From positions 961,096 to 972,976 of the forward strand of contig MU646328.1 in NCBI GenBank assembly GCA_026770585.1: a DNA stretch of 11,881 bases, read 5' to 3'. The position numbers and the translations under genes were made by a program. Every line of letters begins with the position of its first letter. Position 1 is the first letter of the stretch. Below the pieces are notes generated by a model that was given only the letters and a program-made list of their open reading frames with translations, had not been told where the DNA came from and did no database searches. The DNA comes from Baffinella frigidus. Taxonomy: Eukaryota > Cryptophyceae > Cryptomonadales > Baffinellaceae. Positions 1-8,916 of the stretch are shown in pieces.

Positions 1-109
1 AACCCTAAACCCCAAACTCTAAACCCTAAACCCTAAACCCTAAACCCTAAACCCTAAACCCTAAGCCCTAAACCCTAAACCCTAAACCCTAAACCCTAAA
101 CCCCAAACC
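1..109. repeat. Telomere repeat array (CCCTAAA)n
   Basis: About fifteen head-to-tail copies of CCCTAAA with a few variants (CCCCAAA, CTCTAAA, CTAAGCC). The C-rich strand reads 5' to 3' from the first base, which is the orientation of a left chromosome end. The heptamer is the plant/green-algal/dinoflagellate type and differs from the vertebrate-type TTAGGG. Because similar tracts also occur in introns further in, an interstitial tract at an arbitrary window edge cannot be fully excluded. The near-perfect repetition at the extreme end and the subtelomere-like repeats that follow favour a true telomere. Confidence 0.85.
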
Positions 110-378
110 AGGGGGAACACGCCCGGCACATCCGGCTTCAAGGACGCGATGTCCGAGACTAGCTTGAGAGGCCGTATCATGTGAGGTCAGACACAACCTC
201 GAAAGGGTGAGCGCGTGGCGGTTTTCGGTATTAAGTAATAAAGGTCTCTCTCCCGGCACAGACCCTGTCCATCCATCCGTTTTCAAAGGACGGGGACGAT
301 CCGTATGCGTGTAGGAGGGGGGACGTCCGGGTTCAAAGACTCGATGTCCGAGACTAGCTTGCGAGGCCGCATCATGTA

Positions 379-495
379 CAGGGGTACCTCGCTCATAAGA
401 AACCGCATCCCCCCTAGGACCACCATAGGGCCCTAGGCATAGGCCTACCGTAGGGTCCTAGGGTGGGGCGGTTTCTTATGAGCGAGGTACCCCTG
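379..495. mobile_element. Foldback MITE, family A copy 1 (TA-flanked)
   Basis: A 117-base near-palindrome with terminal inverted repeats beginning CAGGGGTACCTCGCTCATAA and ending in the complement. TA lies immediately outside both ends (377-378 and 496-497), the target expected for Tc1/mariner/pogo transposons. The interior carries the palindromic motif AGGGCCCTAGG. It has no coding capacity. It is inserted in subtelomeric unit 2, at the place where units 1 and 3 read uninterrupted. Confidence 0.85.
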
Positions 496-575
496 TACCC
501 GCTGTCGAGCGAGAAGGGAACAGTACGTGGCGGTTTTATTGCCATCAAGTGATAAAGGTCTCTTCCCTGCGTGTA

Positions 576-675
576 TCCCTTAAGTGACCAACGGGTGAAT
601 AATCGCCCGTGGAAGCACTAGGCAGGTCCTAGGGCCCTACGGTAGGGCGTATGAGCCTACTGGTCACTTAAGGGA
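576..675. mobile_element. Foldback MITE, family B copy 1 (TA-flanked)
   Basis: A 100-base element with terminal inverted repeats TCCCTTAAGTGACCA / TGGTCACTTAAGGGA and TA on both flanks. The interior has GGTCCTAGGGCCCTACGGTA, shared with the other B copies. It is inserted in the tail of subtelomeric unit 2. Confidence 0.8.
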
Positions 676-812
676 TAAGGGGCAACACGCCGGGTGCAAA
701 GATGCGATGTCCGAGACTAGCTTGAGAGGCCGCATCATGTGATGGGGTGGTGATAATACAGAGGTAACACTAGTTTACGAAAAGCATCATGTAAGCTCAG
801 GAATGGCTCCAA

Positions 813-867
813 GCCTCCTTTAGGTCCTTTAGGTTTTAATTTCTCCCAACATAGCCCAACGACACGC
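813..867 (+). repeat. Dispersed repeat R1, copy 1
   Basis: A 55-base segment (core TTTAGGTTTTAATTTC, then CCCAACATAG and CAACGACACGC) recurs at 2383-2437 in the same orientation with only a few differences. The rest of 741-1042 contains TGGCTCCAAG twice and a degenerate subtelomeric block near 892-917, and nothing else recognised. Confidence 0.7.
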
Positions 868-1042
868 AGCTCAAGAGCCAATGGCTCCAAGCTCCGAGCT
901 TGAGAGCCGCATCATGTAGGGGGGGGTACACAACGTGTACATGTAGAGTGCATATGAACTCTCTCTAGATCCAAGTTAGACGCAGCTTCTTGGCTGGCAG
1001 GTGGGTCCGCAGGGGTGGTTTCTCGTTCTGGCGAATCGTGTA

Positions 1043-1159
1043 CAGGGGTTACTCGCTCATAAGAAACCGCATCCCCCCTAGGACCACCATAGGGCCCTAG
1101 GCATAGGCCTACCGTAGGGTCCTAGGGTGGGGCGGTTTCTTATGAGCGAGGTACCCCTG
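1043..1159. mobile_element. Foldback MITE, family A copy 2 (TA-flanked)
   Basis: 117 bases that differ from copy 1 (379-495) at only two adjacent positions in the left terminal repeat (GGGGTTACTCG instead of GGGGTACCTCG). TA flanks both ends, here inside GTAC. A stray left end of the same family (CAGGGGTTACTCGCG) follows directly at 1162. Confidence 0.85.
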
Positions 1160-1219
1160 TACAGGGGTTACTCGCGAAGGAGACACAATTTGTGGAAACG
1201 GGCGCAAGCCCTCTCTTTA

Positions 1220-1336
1220 CAGGGGTGCCTCGCTCATACGAAACCGCCCCCCCCCTAGGACCACCGTGGGGCCCTAGGCATAGTCCCACTGTAGGGTCCT
1301 AGGAGGAGGCGGTTTCTTATGAGTGAGGTACTCCTG
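1220..1336. mobile_element. Foldback MITE, family A copy 3 (TA-flanked)
   Basis: Again exactly 117 bases, more diverged (CAGGGGTGCCTCGCTCAT left, ATGAGTGAGGTACTCCTG right). TA dinucleotides flank it, although the next bases outside differ (TTAC left, GTAG right). This argues for a TA target rather than a four-base GTAC duplication. Confidence 0.8.
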
Positions 1337-1403
1337 TAGGCTAATTGGAAAGCATCGGCCCTGCTCCAACATATCCTCCGAGGTGGTGCATACGAGCGAG
1401 TTA

Positions 1404-1575
1404 CAGGGGTTACTCGCGCATATGGACGCACACCGCCCTAGCCCCATACAGTAGGGCTATTTCTAGGGGGGGGTTCATCTTTATCCGGGAAAACCTATTT
1501 CTCTTTCATTTTATGGCAAGGAAATTTACAGCACAACTCGATTTTACTTGTGCAGTAAAATCGAGGGACATACGG
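1404..1575. mobile_element. Remnants of family A left end and a family C-like foldback
   Basis: A family A left end (CAGGGGTTACTCGCGCATA) starts at 1404 and decays after an ACAGTAGGGC core. From about 1490 a family C-type end follows (TTATCCGGGAAAACCTATTT, then TTTATGGCAAGG), with a short inverted pair CTCGATTTTACT / AGTAAAATCGAG at about 1538-1565. Both are incomplete, so boundaries are approximate. Confidence 0.5.
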
Positions 1576-1602
1576 GGGGGTCCTATGGATAAGGTACATG
1601 TA

Positions 1603-1822
1603 CAGGGGCACCTCTCTCATAAGAAAGCACCCACCCCTTGGGACCACTACAGGGCCCAAGGCATATCCCTTAAGTGCCCAGACAGTCAAATTTGACGGCC
1701 AAGAGGTCCTAGGCAGGTCCTAGGGCCCTACGGTAGGGCGTATCAGCCTACTGGGCCCTTAAGGGATGGACATGCTTTAGGATCCTCGGGAGAGGCAGTT
1801 TCTTATGAGTGAAGTACCCCTG
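1603..1822. mobile_element. Foldback MITE, family A copy 4, interrupted by a family B element
   Basis: Left end CAGGGGCACCTCTCTCATAA at 1603 and right end TTATGAGTGAAGTACCCCTG at 1822, with TA outside both. Its centre is split at ...AAGGCATA by the family B element at 1666-1766. Uninterrupted copies 1-3 have GGCATAG at the same place, so they serve as empty sites. This gives a relative order: A inserted first, B later. Confidence 0.8.
1666..1766. mobile_element. Foldback MITE, family B copy 2, nested in family A
   Basis: 101 bases with ends TCCCTTAAGTGCCCA and TGGGCCCTTAAGGGA. The left flank is TA; the right flank is TG, probably a mutated TA. The GGTCCTAGGGCCCTACGGTA interior is the same as in copy 1. 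Confidence 0.8.
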
Positions 1823-2221
1823 TAAGCACCCCGGGGTGGGAGGCTTACTCCTGCTACAAAAGCTTTGCATTAACAGTTTAAAACCTCTGTAGGGATGCTT
1901 TGCAAGAATAGTTTCAACCCTCTTTGGAGAAACCAAAATAGCACTAAATTTTGTGTTCGGTACCGATTTTTCGACCGGTAACCGGATCCACTTGATTTAT
2001 TCAACCACAGGGCTACCCGGTGACCGGTGACCACTCGGAGACTTCACGGAGACCTGTGCACGAATGTCTCAACCCGGATTCTTTAGGTCGTTGAGGTTCT
2101 TTTAAGTCCCACCATAAGCGAACACCAGAACTTATCCTGCACTGCCCCCGAGACGGGAGACTCTAGTGAGGATCTCTCCCCCACGTTACATCAGGTTACA
2201 CATACCTCCACGCCCCTCCTC
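1823..2221. other. Unassigned stretch
   Basis: I see no gene here. It contains a short run of overlapping motifs around ACCGGT (GACCGGTAACCGG near 1974 and GGTGACCGGTGACC near 2019) and otherwise unremarkable mixed-composition sequence. No splice-bounded open frame resembles a known protein. Confidence 0.5.
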
Positions 2222-2371
2222 CCACCAACCCTCACGGCTTGGGCAAATCGACGATTTTCGATTTCCCGATTTCAAGGGGAATTGGAGCCGTTGAAATCGG
2301 ATTCCGACTTCAACCCCCTTGAAACCCCAAATCGAAAATTGTCGATTTGCACAAGCCGTGAGGGTTGGTGG
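2222..2371. mobile_element. Foldback element, family G
   Basis: Long inverted repeat of about 45 bases per arm: left CCACCAACCCTCACGGCTTG onward, right arm ending CAAGCCGTGAGGGTTGGTGG, with CGATTTTCGATTT mirrored by AAATCGAAAATTG further in. The centre reads GGGAATTGGAGCCGTTGAA. This 19-mer recurs in reverse complement at about 2957-2975, just upstream of the gene. No convincing target-site duplication is visible. Confidence 0.7.
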
Positions 2372-2382
2372 TCGACAATCCG

Positions 2383-2437
2383 AGGTCCTTTAGGTCCTTT
2401 TGGTTTTAATTTCGCCCAACATAGCGCAACGACACGC
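2383..2437 (+). repeat. Dispersed repeat R1, copy 2
   Basis: Second copy of the ~55-base repeat seen at 813-867, same strand, immediately after the family G element. Confidence 0.7.
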
Positions 2438-3031
2438 CCTTCCGTAGAAAGGATCTGCAGAGAAAGCATTTTTGCGTTCGGATCGCATTGAGCTCTCCAG
2501 TGCAGAGGCTCGTGAAGAGGGGATGAAGGGTGGTTCTCGTGGGGTGTTTGATTGCTTCCCAAATAGGAGTGCGCTCGCACACACACCAAACCCAAGTCAG
2601 CCTTTATGAGGCTCACGGTATCCCATGGTTGAAGCGTAAAAGCTCCAGCCACGGACACCCCAGACTGGAGCCAGAGGAAACAGGATTCCAGGATTGAGGA
2701 GCATTTTTCCGTGGGAAAAAGAAAAAAAGGCTTTCCTTTCTTTTTTAAGGAACGTCCGCGTGTGATGACGTGTCGAACGAGGACCAACGAGGAACACCGT
2801 TCCTTATCTTTTCAGGTCACATCCAAAAAAGACTCATCACGACCGCCATCACGACTTCATGTTGATGTCATCATCAAGGAATTCGTCTTTCTAACACGTC
2901 ACGGTGTGTAGTAACAAACATGTCCCGAGGTTCAGCACGAGGTCAGCACCCCTTGGCTTCAACGGCTCCAATTCCCTCCCCAAGTCCACGTCTTAAGCAC
3001 CTGAACCCCAGTCCTCCGGGTCGGTGGAGGG
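2438..3031 (+). other. Region upstream of the sterol reductase gene
   Basis: No gene recognised. It should hold the promoter and 5' leader of the gene starting at 3032, but no TATA box or Inr can be called with confidence. Two copies of TGACGTGT face each other (2766-2773 on +, 2894-2901 as ACACGTCA). This ACGT-core octamer resembles bZIP sites, but it may equally be part of a decayed inverted repeat. An in-frame stop (TGA, 3002-3004) precedes the proposed start. Confidence 0.35.
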
Positions 3032-3127
3032 ATGGTTGCCCCTGAACCGGGCGCGGTCGGTGCGCCGCTCTCGTTCGGCACGCGGGTGTTCTTCGAGATC
3101 ATGACCAAATACCGCGGGGTCATGATG
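3032..3127 (+). CDS. DHCR24: Exon 1 (start exon, residues 1-32)
   Basis: The ATG at 3032 is the only in-frame ATG after the TGA at 3002-3004 and has G at -3 and +4. The reading runs MVAPEPGAVGAPLSFGTRVF and on to the start of the hydrophobic segment (KYRGVMM). Donor: ATG|GTCTGT. The N-terminal extension before the membrane segment is about 28 residues, close to that of animal DHCR24. A further upstream coding exon is possible but not needed. Confidence 0.75.
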
Positions 3128-5932
3128 GTCTGTCTACTCGGGTTTGTGGTTGAGGGTTTGGGGTTTGGGGATTAGTGTCTAGGGTTGTGGGATGATGAGG
3201 AAGCTGGCATACCTGCAGCCGCTAACCCCTCACCCCTCACCCCTCAAGGTCGGGATCGTCATCCCTATCTCCTTCGTCGCGGACTTCTACAGCGGGATGA
3301 GGGATTGGATCTTCCGCAAATTCCTCATGACGCCCAAGGTAGCACCCGACTCCCCGCCACCCCTCCCCGCCTCGTCCCTCGCGTTCTGCAGGGGTTGCCC
3401 CTCGATGCGACTCACCCGGGGTGTCTGCTCACTCCATACGGGTAGAGGGGGTTGCCTGGCAGGCCAGACGTGGATCCTTGCTGCGATCCCTGGGATCCCC
3501 GCCCCGCAGTGCACATAACATTCCCCAGCTTCCCATACCCCGACACGTGCGTCCCCGTACCCCTCATCCTCATCTCGCCCCCCTCTCCGACAAACCGCCG
3601 CCGCCCCTCACCCCCCACCGCGACCGCAGGAGCACGACCGGCGCGTGCGGGACGTGCAGGCGCAGGTGTTGGCGTGGAACGCCGCGGACCTGCGCGGCAA
3701 GAAGCTCATGTGTACAGCGCGCGCTCCCTGGCTCAGCATGTCGGTGCTTGCCCGTCACTCACGCAGCGGACTTAGAAGGGGGTTTGAATAACCCCTAAGC
3801 GATAGGACCCAGGACCCTACGGTAGGCAACCCGTAGGGACATCGGGGGTTCCTACGGATAAGGTGGCGGAAACTCGGCCCGGTTTGGGCCGAAAATCCCT
3901 CCGTACCCCGCTGTGTGGAGAGCGGTCCCTTCTCACAACCGTGTCCAGAGGAGGCATCGCCCTGGCAATGGAAAACACGCTGCGCGGGAGAGGTCAACCA
4001 CCAGCAACCCGTAGCAGCTTATATACCGGGTACTCGCAAGGATTCGGGTATTTTATTGGGAAAACAATCTTTCCTATGACCCTACAGTAGGAAACCCTAG
4101 GCACCTCGAATTGCTGACGGGAGATGCCGAAGAGATTTCTTCGGTTGAGCTTAAAATTACTACAGTACCCGATCCGGATATAAGCTGCAGCGGGTTGCTG
4201 GTGGAAGTCGGGCACGTCCCTCGTGATCCGGGGAACTTTTGAGCCACCGTGTGTTTTCAGGGGTCGACAGTTTGGGTAGGGTACCACCCGCCACGGGGAG
4301 CGAACCAAATCGAGCGATCTTAAAAATTGATTTCCCCTGGGTGGTAGACCCTCAGGGGTCATCCCTGGGTGAAATTGCCCACAGGTCTCCATGTCCCGAT
4401 TTGGTTCACTTGTGGTGGCTGTCTGCAGAGATAAATCTCTTTAGATGAGTGGTCTAGAGTGATGAGTGACTCCTACTCCAAACCCTCAACCCTCAACCCT
4501 AAACCCCAAACCCCAAACACTAAACCCTAAACCCTAAACTCTAAACCCTCAACACTAGACCCTGGCTGAGCGTGTGGGCGAGAGTGCAAGAATGGTGCAT
4601 GTTTTCCACCAGACCAAAAGGGGGTGGATTTGAGTAAATTTTATCGCCGGAGATAAATCCTTAGGGTTTATCACTGATGAAATTTACTACAGGTGGCATA
4701 TCCCGATTTGGTTCTCTTCTGGTGGCTGGTGGTTACCTCCCCCATCCAGGGGTACCTCGCTCATAAGGAGCCGCGCCCTGGCATAGTCCTACTGTAGGGG
4801 GGGGGTGCCTCATAAGGAGGCACACACTACACGAGCTCCTGATGACTCATAAGTTCCTTATGCCTCATAAATTATGAGGAACACACCCCTACACACCCCT
4901 ACAGTACGAGCCTACTGTAGGGGTGTGTGCCTCCTGATGAGCGAGATACCCCTCTGGTATTAAAGCAGAGTTGCGGAGTACTAGCTCTGCCTGATTTTGA
5001 TCTCTGGCTCGTCCTGAAGGCTTTCTATTCGCCCTTTTGTACTGGATTTCTGCTCTTAAATACTTTTAAGGACGCGCGCCAGAATAGAACTCGGGCAGAG
5101 CTCGGAGTGGTCGAGAGACATGCCACACAAGAGTGTAGGGCTGACCTGGCAAAACAAGTCAGTTCACACGGAATTTGTACCAACTTTCCGAAATTTCCAT
5201 TTTTCTCTGGGGAAAATGTCCACTTATGAACTTAAAAAATAGTCAGATCTGACTATTTCTCCTGCAGGCCACTCTGCCCTACACTCTTGCGTGGTGGGTG
5301 CCTCCTTAAAGCGAAAAGCTTACGATAACGGACCCCTTAAGCCCCTCGTTAACGTGGGCTTGCCAGCTCTAAAACGATTTTAAAAGCGATTTCAGGACTT
5401 TTAAAGCCCAAGAATGTCTGCCGTTATAAATTTTGTACCAAAGTTACTACTCCGTTAACGTAAGCTTTTTGCATGATCCTGGGTCAGCATTTATCCGGGG
5501 AACCCTATTTTTCTTTCATTTCCTGGCAACGAAAATTACTACACAATTCGGGGGACCCTATTTTTCTTTCATTTCCTGGCAACGAAAATTACTACACAAT
5601 TCGTTCTTACTAGAAATATTAAAGCATTTATGCAGTACTTTTCGTTGCCAGGAAATGAAAGAAAAATAGGTCAACCCGGATCAACATGTAGTTGTGGCGT
5701 CTGTACATGTGGAATTTATACACGTAGTTGTAGAGAATATTGTCTTGTTACGGACTTGTCTTGTTGCGGATAAGAGTGCCCGCCGGGGGGACTCTTATCA
5801 CGCCACGAGCCCCCCCTTGGCGGACCCCAACGTGAGCTCAAGTTGGTTACGGATAAGAATGCCCGCCGCTTCCGTGGGGGAGCAATGCATGGCGGCCGTG
5901 TTACGATCAGCAAACGTCTCTGTCTCTCTCTC

Positions 5933-5969
<37 letters not shown>

Positions 5970-6035
5970 GTCTCTGTCTCTCTCTCTCTCTCTCTCGCTC
6001 GCTCTCTCTCTCTCCTGTTGGGACCAGCAAAGCTC

Positions 6036-6073
<38 letters not shown>

Positions 6074-6137
6074 GTTGGGACCAGCAAAGCTCTCTCTCTC
6101 TCTCTCTCTCTCTCCCTCCCTCCTGTTGGGTCCATCA

Positions 6138-6173
<36 letters not shown>

Positions 6174-6196
6174 GTTGGGACCAGCAAAGCTCTCGT

Positions 6197-6236
<40 letters not shown>

Positions 6237-8877
6237 TCACTCACTCACTCTATCTCTGGACCAGCAAAGCGCTCTCTTTCCCCCTCTCTCTCTCTCTCTC
6301 TCAGATTATTGAACACACCCTTGCACGTTCCTCACGTGCGGACAGCCACGTCCAAGAAGGACTGCGCGGCGATCAAATGCAACCTCAAGCGAACAAACGT
6401 GGGGGAAGCAATTGCCACCACGGGGGCTAGGGCTCCACGACCGAGACGCGCGGGATCGGACAGTTGTGATTCCTCGGGGGAACGCACACTCATTTACTAC
6501 TACGAGAAGCGAAACGTTGCGTTGTGAGATTCTGTGGAATGACCTGGCGTGGCACGTCCCTCAGGTGCGGACAGCCACGTTCAAAAAGGACTGCGCGGCG
6601 ATCAAGTGCGACCTCAAGGACATCATCTGGGTCGACAAGGAGCGCGAGGTCCTGGGGGGGGCAGCCCTAAATATTTGAAAAATGGGGGGGGGCATCCGCA
6701 TATATTTGAAAAAATGGGGGGCGGTGTCCCTATCCCTTATGTGGCGGACGGGCGATTAATCGCCCTAACTCGCCCTAGGCAGGTCCTAGGGCCCTACCGT
6801 AGGGCGTATGCGCCTACTCGCCACTTAAGGGATATATTTGAAAAGGCGGGAGTCACGGGCTCAAGGACACTATCTGGGCCGATAAGGGACGCGAGGTCTG
6901 CCTCTGCCTGAACCGGAATCGGCCTCTTTGTAAGGGCAAATGACCACCCTCAAAAAGACGGTTTGAGCAAAGAAGCAAAATTATCCATGTGTGACCTGAA
7001 GGACATTATCTTCATAGTACCCGGATCTGGTTTTAGATTCGTAAAGTGGCTCGTTCTGGTACAAATCATAAAACTAACGGGGCTATAAGAGACTTGTAGC
7101 CCCGTTAGTTTTATTATTTGTACCAGAACGAGCCACTTTACGAATCTAAAACCACATCCGAGTACTATGAATCTGGGTCGACAAGGAACGCGAGGTCCCA
7201 CACGAGAATGCTAGAGGGGCCGATTTAAAATTAAGATGTAGCCTTTGTGTAGTAACTTTCGTGAGATTGGTCACGCAACCAGGCGAAATTAGTCCAGGCG
7301 CGAGGTTTGAATTACCCTATCCTGGTGCAAATGTTTACAAATGTTTACAACCCCACAGGTAAATAGGGTCCTGCAGCATTCTCGAGTGGTCTGGTTCTGC
7401 CTGAATTGGGTGTACTGTGGTTGCTTTACTCTGGGGGACCCTATTTATCCCCATCCCCACAGGTAAATAGGGTCCTCCAGAGGAACGTGGAAGGGTGTGT
7501 TGAACATTTACCGGTACACACTCCAAAGGTTGACGAATGTGTACCGCACACCCGAATGTGTACCGCACACCCAGGGAATCGACTTCCGGTCTCCTCATTT
7601 TGAGGAGACCAGATTTACTCGGGTAGAGCTAGAAGTTCCGTGTATACTTCAAACCGTAAACCCTAAACCCTGAACCCTGAACCCTAAACCCTGAACCCCG
7701 AACCCTGAACCCTAAACTCTAACCCCCAACCCCTAAACCCAAACCCCTAAACTCCAACCCCTAAAACCACCCCCTAACCCCCAACCCCTAAACGCTAACC
7801 CCTACAGCAGACCGTGAAGCTAGAGCCGCTGTGCAACACGCGGTGCCGGAGCTAGGTCCTGATGACGCCTAACCGCTCTACCTCCATCTCTCTCTCCCTC
7901 CCCCCCCCCCTCCCTCTCTCCCTCCCTCCCTCTCTCTCTGTCTCTCTCTCTCTCCCCCTCCCGCTCTCTCTCTCACTCTCTCTCCCCGCAGACCGTGAAG
8001 CTAGAGCCGCTGTATAACACGCGGTGCATCACCTTATGGATCGTATGGAGCTTTAATGAACGTCATACAGCAGCACACACGTTGCCTCGTCCGGTGGACC
8101 GAACACGCCGTGGTGAGCGTCCTGCAAGTCGCACTCGGGTTGAAACGCTATCAAGCATACACGCACCTTATAGCGCTGCCTGCCTAAATCTCGCCATGGC
8201 GAGGAAGTTATTCGCTTCCGCAGCTAAGACCTGCCATGGAGAGGCGCCTCTCCAAGGAACACGCAAGGCAGTCACGACCGACCGTCTGGCTTCGGCGTCC
8301 GCGTGAACGGTCACGCGGGCGTTCACGAGCCTGCCGGCGGGGCTGTTCCACGCACGGCCGCGCCAACCACCTTGGTATCCCGGGGGCGAGGGGCTCTCGA
8401 GTGCCTAGGACCGGGATCGCTCGCCGGGGGACAGGATGGCGTGTTCCCGAAGATGTCCACATACTTCAAAAGTTGATCACACCTGATTTATTTGATGATG
8501 ACGTGTTGACAAAGCATGGCAGGTGTGTACTTATCTCAGGAAAGGGATTCTAAAATTCGTTTTCTTCAATCAATTCCCCTTGAAATATGTCAACTTATGC
8601 GAAGAGAGAAGAACAAGTTGACGAGAAAAGAACAAGTTGACGAATTACTAAATTTGACTTAGGAAAACGAATTTTAGAATCCCTTTTCTGAGATAAGTAC
8701 CGTGGACGTCGGAAACGGGGTGTTGCGAAGATGAAGGGTTGCCGGTTCTGAATGGCTCCCATGGTCGGCTGGCTGCAGACTGTGAAGCTGGAGCCGCTGT
8801 GCAACATGCGGTGCCGGAGCTAGGTCCTGATGACGTCTAACCGCTCTACCTCCATCTCTCTCTCCCCCCCTCCCTCC

Positions 8878-8916
<39 letters not shown>

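Larger units (their letters stand above)
110..740. repeat. Subtelomeric repeat, diverged units of ~190 bases
   Basis: A 35-base block beginning GATGTCCGAGACTAGCTTG recurs at 148-182, 343-377 and 706-740. A weaker remnant (CTCCGAGCTTGAGAGCCGCATCATGT) lies near 892-917. The two first units also share a second block (GTGGCGGTTTT then ...AAGTAATAAAGGTCTCT or AAGTGATAAAGGTCTCT) near 214-250 and 526-564. The spacing of unit 2 is inflated by foldback elements inserted at 379-495 and 576-675. No open frame here looks like a protein. Confidence 0.75.

Noticed and set aside
376-499. A four-base GTAC duplication for family A
   Set aside because: Copies 1 and 2 fit it, but copy 3 has TTAC/GTAG and copy 4 GTAC/GTAA. 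TA is constant in all four, so a TA target is simpler.
148-740. Regularly spaced repeats as a CRISPR array
   Set aside because: The repeats are ~190 or more bases apart, diverged, eukaryotic subtelomere in context, and have no spacer-like regularity.
2272-2787. 171-codon open frame on the minus strand
   Set aside because: It runs through the family G inverted repeat and dispersed repeat R1, has no recognisable motif, and has no codon bias like that of the sterol reductase exons.
3185-3518. Overlapping open frames around exons 2-3 as separate small genes
   Set aside because: They run from intron 1 through exon 2 into C-rich intron 2. Only the exon-2 part resembles a protein family, and it joins neighbours through good splice sites.
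5694-6527. Long open frames over the CT tract (serine/leucine-rich on +, arginine/glutamate-rich on -)
   Set aside because: They are the automatic translation of a CT/GA simple repeat in all frames, and contain no domain.
7012-7170. Foldback in the exon-4 copy as a newly made intron (introner)
   Set aside because: The ends are TCATAG..CTATGA with ATCT duplications and have no GT..AG boundary; the host copy also carries a stop and indels.
7992-8033. Exon-5 copy 2 as the true exon 5
   Set aside because: It has a good acceptor but loses similarity after 14 codons and has no donor at the right place, whereas 8958-9038 is complete and in phase.
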